Made by a program: the position numbers and the translations under genes. Of a DNA stretch of 34,500 nucleotides, positions 24,565-31,606 are shown piece after piece. This DNA is from Myxococcales bacterium. Its GTDB lineage: Bacteria; Myxococcota_A; Polyangia; Polyangiales; SLQV01. A model generated the notes under the pieces. The model was not told the origin of the DNA. It saw nothing but the letters and a program-made list of their open reading frames with translations, and made no database searches. Within the stretch, counting starts at the first letter, position 1. Each line of letters opens with the position of its first letter. The DNA is taken from NCBI GenBank assembly GCA_007131285.1, contig SLQV01000094.1, forward strand, positions 1 to 34,500. The letters run 5' to 3'.

Positions 24565-26307
24565 GTGCAGCGCGTGACACCCGACGGCTTACACAAGGGC
24601 TCCGTGGACGGCCTTAGGGGCGTGAATCGACTAGGCGGAACGGAAGACGCGAACGCAAGTACGAGTCTGCTTGCGTTGCGCGTCGGGGCCTTTGCACTTG
24701 GGCTCGGGCTGCTGACCCTTGGGGTCGTTGGGCTGACGGGGCAACGGCTTGTGCTGAACCTTGCGCGCCAAAGTTTGACGCAACGCGCAGCGCATATTGC
24801 CGATCAGGTTCGTGCGCAGCTTCTGGCTCAGAGTGGGCGCTTGCAGCCCGGTCGCCCGAGCCAAGGCTACGGGGCAGGTATGGACCCCGACCTCGATACG
24901 ACTTTGCGGGTCATAGTCACGGAATTGCTCGACGGTGACCCAGAGCTTACCCAGGTGCAGGTAGGCTTACTGCCCGATTGGCAGGCTGCGGGGCCGCACC
25001 GGATGCGCCAGGCGGTCGCGCAGCGAGATGCTCGGGGCTGGCAAGTGCGGGCGACGGCGCAAGTGGGCGGCGTCAAGATTCGTTTGCAAAGTGCAGCGCT
25101 GCCTTATTTAAACCTTATTCGCTATGTTCTTTGGGGACTTGCGCTAGGCTACTTGGCCTTTGCGGCGGCTTTTTTGGCGCTACTGCAGCGTTGGCTGCTG
25201 CGCCCACTAGGCCTGCTTACCGCGCGTCTTGAGCAGGATCCGTGGGGGGCCGTTACGCCGCATCCTACCGGTGGCGTGGCCGAGATGCGTCGGCTCGCGC
25301 ACGCGCTCGATCACCTTCAACGGACCGTCGGCACGCAAACCGCGCGTCTCTCGGAGCAGTTGCAGCACCTGCGAGACATGCAGCAAGAGCTCATCTACGC
25401 CGATCGCCTGGCGACCATCGGCAAGCTCGCTGCGGGCTTCGCGCATGAAGTCGGCAATCCCCTAGCCGCCGTTTCCGGGCTGCTCGAACTCGCAGAAACC
25501 GATCCGCAAAGCCCAGACGCGCCGACATACCTGCGGCAGAGCCGCGCGGAACTGGAACGCGTCTTTGTTTTGATCCGCCAATGGCTGCTCTTTGCGCGTC
25601 CAAGCCAAGACCAAGCCTCTCAGACTAGGCAGGGCCCGGGCGCCAAGCGAGTGGACAGCGGCATGCCACAGGATGGTGCCATGGTCGGTGCGCAACCGGC
25701 GTCCCAGGCTAGGCCGCTAGCGCTACGCCCGCTCTTGGAACGCGCGCTGGCGCTGGCCGCGGCCGACCGACGTTTCCGCTCGGTGACAACGCAGCTTACG
25801 GTCAAAGAGCCCTTGCCGCGGGTTAAGGGCCATGAAGACCCAGTGCTGCAGATTCTTGTCAATCTGCTGCTAAACGCAGCCGAGGCTTGTGCCCAGGCAA
25901 CGCCCTGTCGCGCTGAGCCTGGGGTCCTTGCGGAAAAGTCTCCGGCAGGAGCTGTCCGCGATTCGGTCGGGCATGGAGCAGCGTGTGGACCCGCAGTGAA
26001 GGAGCGTCCCGGTATCGAGCTAAGGGCTGAGGCGCGGGGGCTGTGGGTCGCCTTGGAAGTACGCGACCAGGGCCCTGGTCTGACAGCAGAGGTAGAAGCC
26101 GCGCTCTTCCAACCCTTCGTGTCCACCAAGGCCGACGGCATCGGTCTCGGTCTCGCTGTCTCCAAAGTTCTGGCGGAAGCCTCTGGAGGCACGTTGCGCG
26201 GAAGCAATCAGCCGGAGGGAGGCGCCTGTTTCACTCTCTCGCTCCCCGCTGTCGATGACAATAGCGCGTTGCCTAATGCAGCTGCACGCGGCAGCGAAAA
26301 TGGTTGA
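24565..26307 (+). CDS. Sensor histidine kinase, NtrB-like, membrane-bound
   Basis: A 580-residue two-component sensor kinase. TM1 at about 35-59 and TM2 at about 185-210 enclose a periplasmic sensor region of about 125 residues without a recognised domain; a HAMP-like linker follows. The HisKA segment 'IGKLAAGFAHEVGNPLAAVSGLLELAE' places the phosphoacceptor at H294, of the NtrB/ZraS type ('HEVGNPLA'). The HATPase domain has the N box around N437 ('NLLLNAAEA'), the G1 box D501 in 'DQGPGL', the F box 'FQPFVSTK', and the G2 box 'GIGLGLAVS' from G525. Two low-complexity insertions are present: between HisKA and the ATPase domain (about 350-385), and about 55 residues between the N and G1 boxes. 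No response regulator lies beside it. GTG 24565 is taken as the start; GTG 24604 and 24622 are alternatives. Confidence 0.88.
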   Translation: MQRVTPDGLHKGSVDGLRGVNRLGGTEDANASTSLLALRVGAFALGLGLLTLGVVGLTGQRLVLNLARQSLTQRAAHIADQVRAQLLAQSGRLQPGRPSQGYGAGMDPDLDTTLRVIVTELLDGDPELTQVQVGLLPDWQAAGPHRMRQAVAQRDARGWQVRATAQVGGVKIRLQSAALPYLNLIRYVLWGLALGYLAFAAAFLALLQRWLLRPLGLLTARLEQDPWGAVTPHPTGGVAEMRRLAHALDHLQRTVGTQTARLSEQLQHLRDMQQELIYADRLATIGKLAAGFAHEVGNPLAAVSGLLELAETDPQSPDAPTYLRQSRAELERVFVLIRQWLLFARPSQDQASQTRQGPGAKRVDSGMPQDGAMVGAQPASQARPLALRPLLERALALAAADRRFRSVTTQLTVKEPLPRVKGHEDPVLQILVNLLLNAAEACAQATPCRAEPGVLAEKSPAGAVRDSVGHGAACGPAVKERPGIELRAEARGLWVALEVRDQGPGLTAEVEAALFQPFVSTKADGIGLGLAVSKVLAEASGGTLRGSNQPEGGACFTLSLPAVDDNSALPNAAARGSENG

Positions 26308-26315
26308 ACGCCTAC

Positions 26316-26372
26316 TCTAGTTTCAGCCTTCCTGCGAGTGCGAGCGGGAAAGGGTGCGTAAGGCTGCCTAGA
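26316..26372. terminator. Bipartite stem-loop between convergent genes
   Basis: TCTAG (26316-26320) pairs with CTAGA (26368-26372), and AGCCTT (26325-26330) with AAGGCT (26360-26365), separated by a small internal loop. It lies eight bases after the kinase stop and before the ribA stop on the other strand, where a bidirectional terminator would be expected. There is no long T-run on either side. Confidence 0.35.
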
Positions 26373-26441
26373 ATAGAGCTAATTGCGTTACGAAGCGTCA
26401 AAGCCGGGGCCGCAGAGGGACCCTTTCGGTCTTGAGGCGTA

Positions 26442-27122
26442 CTACTTGGTCGGGGGAGAGGGGGAGCGGAGAGGAAGGTCGTGACGCATGCGGCGGGCTT
26501 TGGCTTCTAGGTAGTCGGCGTTATGGGGGGTGCCGTCACCGAAATGAGCCAGACGTTCGGCGACGTTGATGCCCGCGCGCTCTAGGCCCTCAACCTTGTC
26601 CGGGTTGTTGGTGAGTAGGCGGACAGTGGTCATGCCGAGGTCGCGGAGGATTTGGCCGGCAACGTTGTAGTCGCGCAGGTCGTCTTCAAAGCCGAGGGCA
26701 CGATTGGCGTCGACTGTGTCGAGGCCTTGCTCGTCTTGGAGTGCGTAGGCTTTAAGCTTGTTAACTAAGCCGATGCCGCGTCCTTCTTGGCGCAGGTAAA
26801 TGACCGCCCCCCAGGTTGCGGCAGCGATGCGGCCGAGGGCGCGGTCGAGTTGGTCGCGGCAGTCACACTTGAGGGAGTAGATGACCTCGCCGGTGAGGCA
26901 CTCGCTGTGCACACGCACGAGCGGGATGACGTCGGGAACGGGTGCACCCGACACAATAGCAACGTGCTCCTTCTCACTGGGTGATTCGAGGTAGGCAACA
27001 AGCTGGAAGGTGCCGTATCGCGTCGGGACAATAGCTTCCGACGCGCGCGTGGCGCTGGATTGCTTGCCAGTGGGATCAGGCGTCGATGGTGGCACTGGAG
27101 GTTGTTGTGGTTCGGGAAGCAT
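26442..27122 (-). CDS. ribA: GTP cyclohydrolase II (RibA)
   Basis: RibA opens GTP to 2,5-diamino-6-ribosylamino-4-pyrimidinone 5'-phosphate, formate and pyrophosphate, the first step of riboflavin synthesis. The zinc site is C75-x10-C86-x-C88 ('SECLTGEVIYSLKCDC'). The GTP-binding and catalytic regions 'YLRQEGRGIGLVNKLKAY' and 'LTNNPDKVEGLERAGINV' follow, with the family-typical ending 'P.NADYLEAKARRMRHDL'. It is a stand-alone 226-residue enzyme, not fused to RibB, with about 20 extra Pro-rich residues at the N terminus compared with E. coli. It lies 40 bases after prfA on the same strand. No other riboflavin gene and no FMN riboswitch are present here. Confidence 0.94.
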   Translation of the reverse strand: MLPEPQQPPVPPSTPDPTGKQSSATRASEAIVPTRYGTFQLVAYLESPSEKEHVAIVSGAPVPDVIPLVRVHSECLTGEVIYSLKCDCRDQLDRALGRIAAATWGAVIYLRQEGRGIGLVNKLKAYALQDEQGLDTVDANRALGFEDDLRDYNVAGQILRDLGMTTVRLLTNNPDKVEGLERAGINVAERLAHFGDGTPHNADYLEAKARRMRHDLPLRSPSPPTK

Positions 27123-27162
27123 CGACTTTGGGTGGGTGCCTCGGCATTCCAGGTACGGTTAT

Positions 27163-28245
27163 TCAGCGGTCTTGATCACGCTCGCTGTATTCCTGGAGGA
27201 GGGCTGCCTGGTAGCTTGAGCGCGCAGCGTCGATAAGTTGCTTCAGGTCACCGCTCATTACCTCCGTGAGGTTATGCAGCGTGAGCTGAAGGCGGTGATC
27301 TGTCACGCGACTTTGCGGGTAGTTGTAAGTCCGAATCTTTTCAGCGCGCTCGCCGCCTCCGACCATGCCTTTGCGTTCCGCGGAAATGGCTTCGTCCTGC
27401 GCGCGCTGCTCGCGCTCAAGCAAACGCGAGCGCAGCACCTTCATCGCGCGCGCTTTATTCTTGATTTGCGAGCGCTCATCCTGACATTTAACGATAAGCC
27501 CTGTGGGCTTGTGTAGGAGCTGCACGGCCGAGTTGGTGGTGTTCACTCCCTGGCCGCCGGGACCACCGGAGGCGGCAATCGAAACTTCTAGGTCTTCTTC
27601 CCGAATGTGGATGTCGACCTCTTCGGCTTCCGGCAAGACAGCGACCGTCGCCGTCGATGTATGAATGCGGCCCTGGGTTTCCGTCGCGGGCACGCGCTGG
27701 ACGCGGTGCACGCCGCTCTCAAAGCGTAGCTGCGAGAATACCTTATCGCCCTTGACGAGAAATACCGCCTCCTTGATGCCGCCTGCACTGGCTTCGCTTT
27801 GCGCTAGCATTTCGACCTGCCAACGCTGCGTTTCTGCGTAGCGCAGGTACATGCGCATCAAGTCTGCGGCGAACAGCGCGGCTTCCTCGCCGCCGGTGCC
27901 GCTGCGAATCTCCAAGATGAGGTTGCGGTCGTCGTTGGGATCTTTCGGCAGGAGGGCTAGCCGGATGGCACTGGCGAGATCCTCGAGTTGGGCTTCTAGC
28001 TCAGGAATCTCCGCTTCGACAAGCTCTCTTAGCTCCGGGTCCTTCAGCGCCGCACGGTCCTCTTCGAGACGCCCCTCCGTTGTGCAGATTTCCCGATATA
28101 TTTTGACAATATCACTTAGGTCCGCGCGTTCGCGCGCAAGTTCTGTGTACCGCTGGCTGTCGCCAAGGATATCGGGTTGGCACAGCAGCTCCTCGAGTTC
28201 CGAGAAGCGATGCACCAGTGCGTCGAGTTTGTCGCGGGGGATCAT
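27163..28245 (-). CDS. prfA: Peptide chain release factor 1 (RF1)
   Basis: RF1 ends translation at UAA and UAG. The stop-codon-reading PxT motif is P186-A187-T188 in 'RVPATETQG', and the catalytic GGQ is at 230-232 in 'GGPGGQGVNTTNSAV', both at the positions expected from E. coli RF1. RF1-type N-terminal helices precede the motifs, and 'RTYNYPQSRVTDHR' is present near the C terminus. The 360-residue length is normal. ATG 28245 is the start, with AAGG upstream. It lies between rpmE and ribA on the minus strand; rpmE-prfA neighbours are common in bacteria. The methyltransferase gene prmC that often follows prfA is absent here. Confidence 0.96.
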   Translation of the reverse strand: MIPRDKLDALVHRFSELEELLCQPDILGDSQRYTELARERADLSDIVKIYREICTTEGRLEEDRAALKDPELRELVEAEIPELEAQLEDLASAIRLALLPKDPNDDRNLILEIRSGTGGEEAALFAADLMRMYLRYAETQRWQVEMLAQSEASAGGIKEAVFLVKGDKVFSQLRFESGVHRVQRVPATETQGRIHTSTATVAVLPEAEEVDIHIREEDLEVSIAASGGPGGQGVNTTNSAVQLLHKPTGLIVKCQDERSQIKNKARAMKVLRSRLLEREQRAQDEAISAERKGMVGGGERAEKIRTYNYPQSRVTDHRLQLTLHNLTEVMSGDLKQLIDAARSSYQAALLQEYSERDQDR

Positions 28246-28506
28246 CCGTGTGTGCCTTGGTTATATGCCATGGGCTGTATGCGGCTAGCAGACCTGGCCG
28301 TGGAATCCGAAGCACGCCCGCGATCTAGGGTCGGGTCCGGTGCGCCGACAACCTGGACGGGCAACGAGCGCGCCTGGCTTCACGTTCCCGTGAATCCCAG
28401 AGCGGGTGCGCGGCCTGTACGCCCTAAAGCATTAGGGCATCCCGCCGCGCCGGGAGGTCACGAGACGCGGGACGCTGGATGCCAGCGCGTGGCCGCGTTC
28501 GACGCG
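28246..28506 (-). other. rpmE-prfA gap with a compact stem-loop
   Basis: This 261-bp spacer carries GCCCTAA (28421-28427)/TTAGGGC (28432-28438) with an AGCA loop, a perfect 7-bp hairpin about 70 bases after rpmE. No T-run follows, so it may be an mRNA 3' end or an internal processing site rather than an intrinsic terminator. I see no gene in the gap. Confidence 0.4.
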
Positions 28507-28713
28507 CTAGGTCGCTGGGCGCGCGTACTTGCGTTTGAAGCGCTCGACCCGACCGGCGGTGTCCATCATTTTCTGCTTGCCCGTGAAGAACGGGTGGCAA
28601 GCCGAGCAAACATCGACCGAGAACGAACCGCGGGTCGAACGGGTGTTGTAGACCGCACCGCAAGCGCAGGTAATCGTCGAAACTTCGTATTGTGGGTGGA
28701 TGCCCGCTTTCAT
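28507..28713 (-). CDS. rpmE: 50S ribosomal protein L31 (zinc-binding form)
   Basis: A 68-residue protein with the L31 start 'MKAGIHPQY' and the '[22 protein letters not shown]' end. The four zinc ligands C16, C18, C36 and C39 are present, so this is the Cys-containing (C+) form and not the zinc-independent paralog. L31 bridges the ribosomal subunits. GGAAGG lies upstream of ATG 28713. It heads the rpmE-prfA-ribA cluster. Confidence 0.96.
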   Translation of the reverse strand: MKAGIHPQYEVSTITCACGAVYNTRSTRGSFSVDVCSACHPFFTGKQKMMDTAGRVERFKRKYARPAT

Positions 28714-28961
28714 ATCTCTATCTCTGCCTTCCGCGGAACACGGCGCACGCTGCCGCAGCCGCTAACGTGATTCTTTCGAGGCTAATATCTCCGCCTCGGG
28801 CGCGGTAAGCTAGCACGAGCTGAGCGACCGCAACACGCGACTCTACGCGAATCCGTCGAGGATGCCAGCTGCCCCCGGGGCCGAACCCGAAACCGCGAGG
28901 CGTGGCGTATAGACAGATCTCGAGGTGGCAAGACTATGGACGACCGCCTAAACTCGGACGC

Positions 28962-29246
28962 ATGAGTCAAAAACGCGTCCATTTGGTGGTTCGCGGTCGC
29001 GTGACCGGGGTCTACTTCCGCGCTTCCGCGCAGCGTGAGGCCCGGCAGCTCGGCTTGACTGGGTGGGTTAAAAACCGACCGGACGGGTCGGTGGAGCTGG
29101 TCGCCGAGGGCGAAGAAGACCAGGTGAAAGATTTCCTCGCCTGGAGTCAGACCGGCCCTACCACCGCACGCGTGGACCGGGTGGAGACGCGATGGCAAAG
29201 CTATACCGGCGAGTTTTCCGACTTTCGTATCGCCGGGGGATCTTAG
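28962..29246 (+). CDS. acyP: Acylphosphatase
   Basis: A 94-residue enzyme that hydrolyses acyl phosphates such as acetyl phosphate or 1,3-bisphosphoglycerate. The catalytic pair is visible: R20 in the phosphate loop '[10 protein letters not shown]', and N38 in '[17 protein letters not shown]'. It has the standard single-domain length. ATG 28962 gives the family N terminus; the open frame extends 20 residues upstream without homology. It is divergent from rpmE across about 250 bp. Confidence 0.94.
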   Translation: MSQKRVHLVVRGRVTGVYFRASAQREARQLGLTGWVKNRPDGSVELVAEGEEDQVKDFLAWSQTGPTTARVDRVETRWQSYTGEFSDFRIAGGS

Positions 29247-29624
29247 AGGGTATTGCGCAGGCAGAATCGCTTGGCGCGGGGTTCGAGGGGCGCAGCGAGA
29301 GACGCGCCTTCGCCGGCCACTTTAGGTGCCGCTTCGCCACGGCGAATCGCTGCAGAGGTGTGGGGCGGATGATCACGTGGCGCGGCGGGACACGTATGCG
29401 TGTGCCTGACTTGCTTGAGGCGGCGCTGCCTGCTGGAAGTTGCCAGGCTGGATCGCGCCAGGCTTAACTTGGGAATGCGAGCGTCGCAGGCAAGCGAGCT
29501 TTCGCGCAGCTGTTGTCAGGCGAATAAACACGTGCCACGTCAGTTGCCAGGGCTGCGCGCGTCTCTATCTGCGATATCGAGCGAATTGAATGCACAGGAA
29601 CGTGCGAAGAGAGGGTTGCGCCCT
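29247..29624. other. Intergenic region between acylphosphatase and the HEAT-like protein
   Basis: About 378 bp without a clear gene; part of it is the upstream open frame of the next gene, which starts at 29400 but does not look coding. Two inverted repeats follow acyP: GGCGC/GCGCC (29289-29293 and 29304-29308), and TTCGCCG/CGGCGAA (29309-29315 and 29340-29346). They could form the acyP transcript end, though no T-run is present. Confidence 0.35.
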
Positions 29625-31361
29625 ATGAACCGACAGCGTTGGTACCGAATGGCTCAGATTCTCCTCATGTCCTCGCGGTCTGGTAGGACGCTCCAGGGCG
29701 GGATGCCCAGGAAGACGCTGAAGCGGTCGGTGATGCGCCGCGCGGATGGGCAGTGGCTTCATCGCGGGAGTTGCCTAGGGCTTGTACTGATCTGCTGGCT
29801 GCTGCGCGTGGTGGTGGCGGCGGCCGCGCCTCCCGTCGACAACGGCGCTCCCGGCGCGCTGCCGACTGAGAGCAGTCTAGGCGAGACTTCTCTGGTACGG
29901 GCGTGGACGGCGGTAGAAGTTGCCTCGTTGGCCAAGCAACTCGGCGAGGCCGATGGCGAGCAACGCGTGCGTGCGTTTGACGCCCTACGCTCAGCGCCGG
30001 CATTCGCGTTTGAGGCGCTGCGGGCGCATGCAGAAGCGCGTCTGCTCGGCGACGATGGACCGCCGTCGGCGACGCTTGCAGCACAAGAAGCTAGGTTTCG
30101 GCACGCGTTAGGGCTTTTTCGGGCGGATGTGTTTGAGGATATCGCCCCTGGTGCACGGATTGCGTTGCGCAAGGATGCAACACTTGCGCCTGCGGCTGAG
30201 CGGTTAGCGATGATGCGCGCGCTGGAAGCGAACACGCTTCACGCTGAGGCGCCCGCGCTCATGCTTAGACTGCTCGCAGCGCAAGCGGCTGCCTGGGCTT
30301 GGGAGGCCCACCGCGTGGCGAGGCGGGTCGATGTGCGGCTGGCGCCTGCGCTCTATCGAATGACAGCGTCTAAGGAGCGCGATGCGCGCATGCTCGCACG
30401 CAAGCTTCTGAGCGCCACTGGACTGGATGTGCCGAGCGCAGCGCTGCTGAGGGCTTCCGGGGAGAATGTCCCGCTGCACACGCTGCGCGAGCTCATCGGC
30501 GTGCTTGGCGCGCAGCGTCACATCTCTGCGATGGAGGACGTGCGCACGTATCTCACCGACCCACGGCCCTCGGTACGACGTGCTGCTTGGGTGGCCTCCG
30601 GACATTTTCGCAAGGACTTTATCTGGCAGCTCCGGAAGCTCTACGAGGTAGAGTTCGGCGAAAATGCAGACATGAGTCTTGGCCACGAGCGCCTGCGCGT
30701 GCTTCTTGAACAACATGTCGAGGCGCGCTTCAGAGCAGATACAGGTCAGGCGATGCCACGCGCGCAAGCCTTGGCTAGGCGTGGCGATCTAGAGGCGATG
30801 GATGTAACGCTTGAGCCGCTTTGGTCGAGTGACCCCCGGGCCATTCCAGCGGGTTTTGTAACAAGCTACCAGCGCCTCGCCACGGCGCGTACCGCCGAGG
30901 GAAACCTTCGTGGGGCTTCGGATGCGAGCTGGCGGGCCGCATTCCTGCTGGGGTTGAGTGAAAGAGATGCAGCAGACGGCACGGGTGCGAGCGCTGGCGT
31001 CGTTGCCAAGGCGGAGCAAGCGGTCTCCGAGGCGCTTGTGCTGGAGGGCGATGCGGCGCTCGCCAGCAGCGCCGTCCCATCGGCTGCACCTGCAACAGGT
31101 GCACGATCGGAAGCTGAGCTAGGCGAGCTCCGCAGCGGGCGCTTCTGGCAGTACTATTGGCAGGCTGCCAGGGGGATGACACCCTCCGCGAGCGCGCTGC
31201 AGAGACTTCGCAAGCTCAGCGGTGAAAAGCCTTGGTTCGGTACGCGCAAGCGCCGTGCGCTCGCCGCGGCTCTAGTGCTCGTGATGCTTGCGGGCGTTTA
31301 CCGCTTTTACGGGCGCCGGCGCCCTGAAGTTGCAGAGACCGCCGTCGACGACGTCGTCTGA
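29625..31361 (+). CDS. Secreted HEAT-like helical protein with C-terminal membrane anchor, unknown function
   Basis: A 578-residue protein from ATG 29625, chosen for the GAGAGGG nine bases upstream. Starts at 29703 and 29733 would give a more ordinary signal peptide. The hydrophobic stretch 'LGLVLICWLLRVVVAAAAPP' (about 50-70) is a signal peptide. The body is Ala/Leu/Arg-rich helix. One clear HEAT-type unit is 'YLTDPRPSVRRAAWVASGHF', and more degenerate repeats surround it, as in 'QRVRAFDALRSAPAFAFEAL'. A single C-terminal transmembrane helix (about 546-562, 'LAAALVLVMLAGVYRFYG') is followed by Arg residues, so the bulk should lie in the periplasm, tethered to the inner membrane. I do not recognise the family. 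The neighbouring secA is the only functional hint, and operon membership is unproven because 245 bp separate them. Confidence 0.72.
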   Translation: MNRQRWYRMAQILLMSSRSGRTLQGGMPRKTLKRSVMRRADGQWLHRGSCLGLVLICWLLRVVVAAAAPPVDNGAPGALPTESSLGETSLVRAWTAVEVASLAKQLGEADGEQRVRAFDALRSAPAFAFEALRAHAEARLLGDDGPPSATLAAQEARFRHALGLFRADVFEDIAPGARIALRKDATLAPAAERLAMMRALEANTLHAEAPALMLRLLAAQAAAWAWEAHRVARRVDVRLAPALYRMTASKERDARMLARKLLSATGLDVPSAALLRASGENVPLHTLRELIGVLGAQRHISAMEDVRTYLTDPRPSVRRAAWVASGHFRKDFIWQLRKLYEVEFGENADMSLGHERLRVLLEQHVEARFRADTGQAMPRAQALARRGDLEAMDVTLEPLWSSDPRAIPAGFVTSYQRLATARTAEGNLRGASDASWRAAFLLGLSERDAADGTGASAGVVAKAEQAVSEALVLEGDAALASSAVPSAAPATGARSEAELGELRSGRFWQYYWQAARGMTPSASALQRLRKLSGEKPWFGTRKRRALAAALVLVMLAGVYRFYGRRRPEVAETAVDDVV

Positions 31362-31606
31362 TGCGCGCCGGTGCGTTTTGCGTCGATCAATGGTAGATGC
31401 GCGCGGGCGGCAACGGGTAGCCTAGCGCGCCTGCGCTTCACCAGGGGCCTTGGCCAGCGTTAGTGGCGGCATAGAGTGATGCGTGAGGTCCTCCGGCGCT
31501 CTAGACTCTGCGGGGCCGTGGCTTGCGCTGTCCTCGCACCCGCAAAGGCAGCCGGATTCAGGTGGCGATGCGCGTCGCCGGCTCAGCGATACTCAGGTAA
31601 GAATAG
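31362..31606 (+). other. secA upstream region
   Basis: This 245-bp gap has no recognisable gene. GGCGA (31564-31568)/TCGCC (31575-31579) form a small hairpin that ends 27 bases before the secA ATG. AGGTAAG just upstream of the start is a fair ribosome-binding site. Confidence 0.3.
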
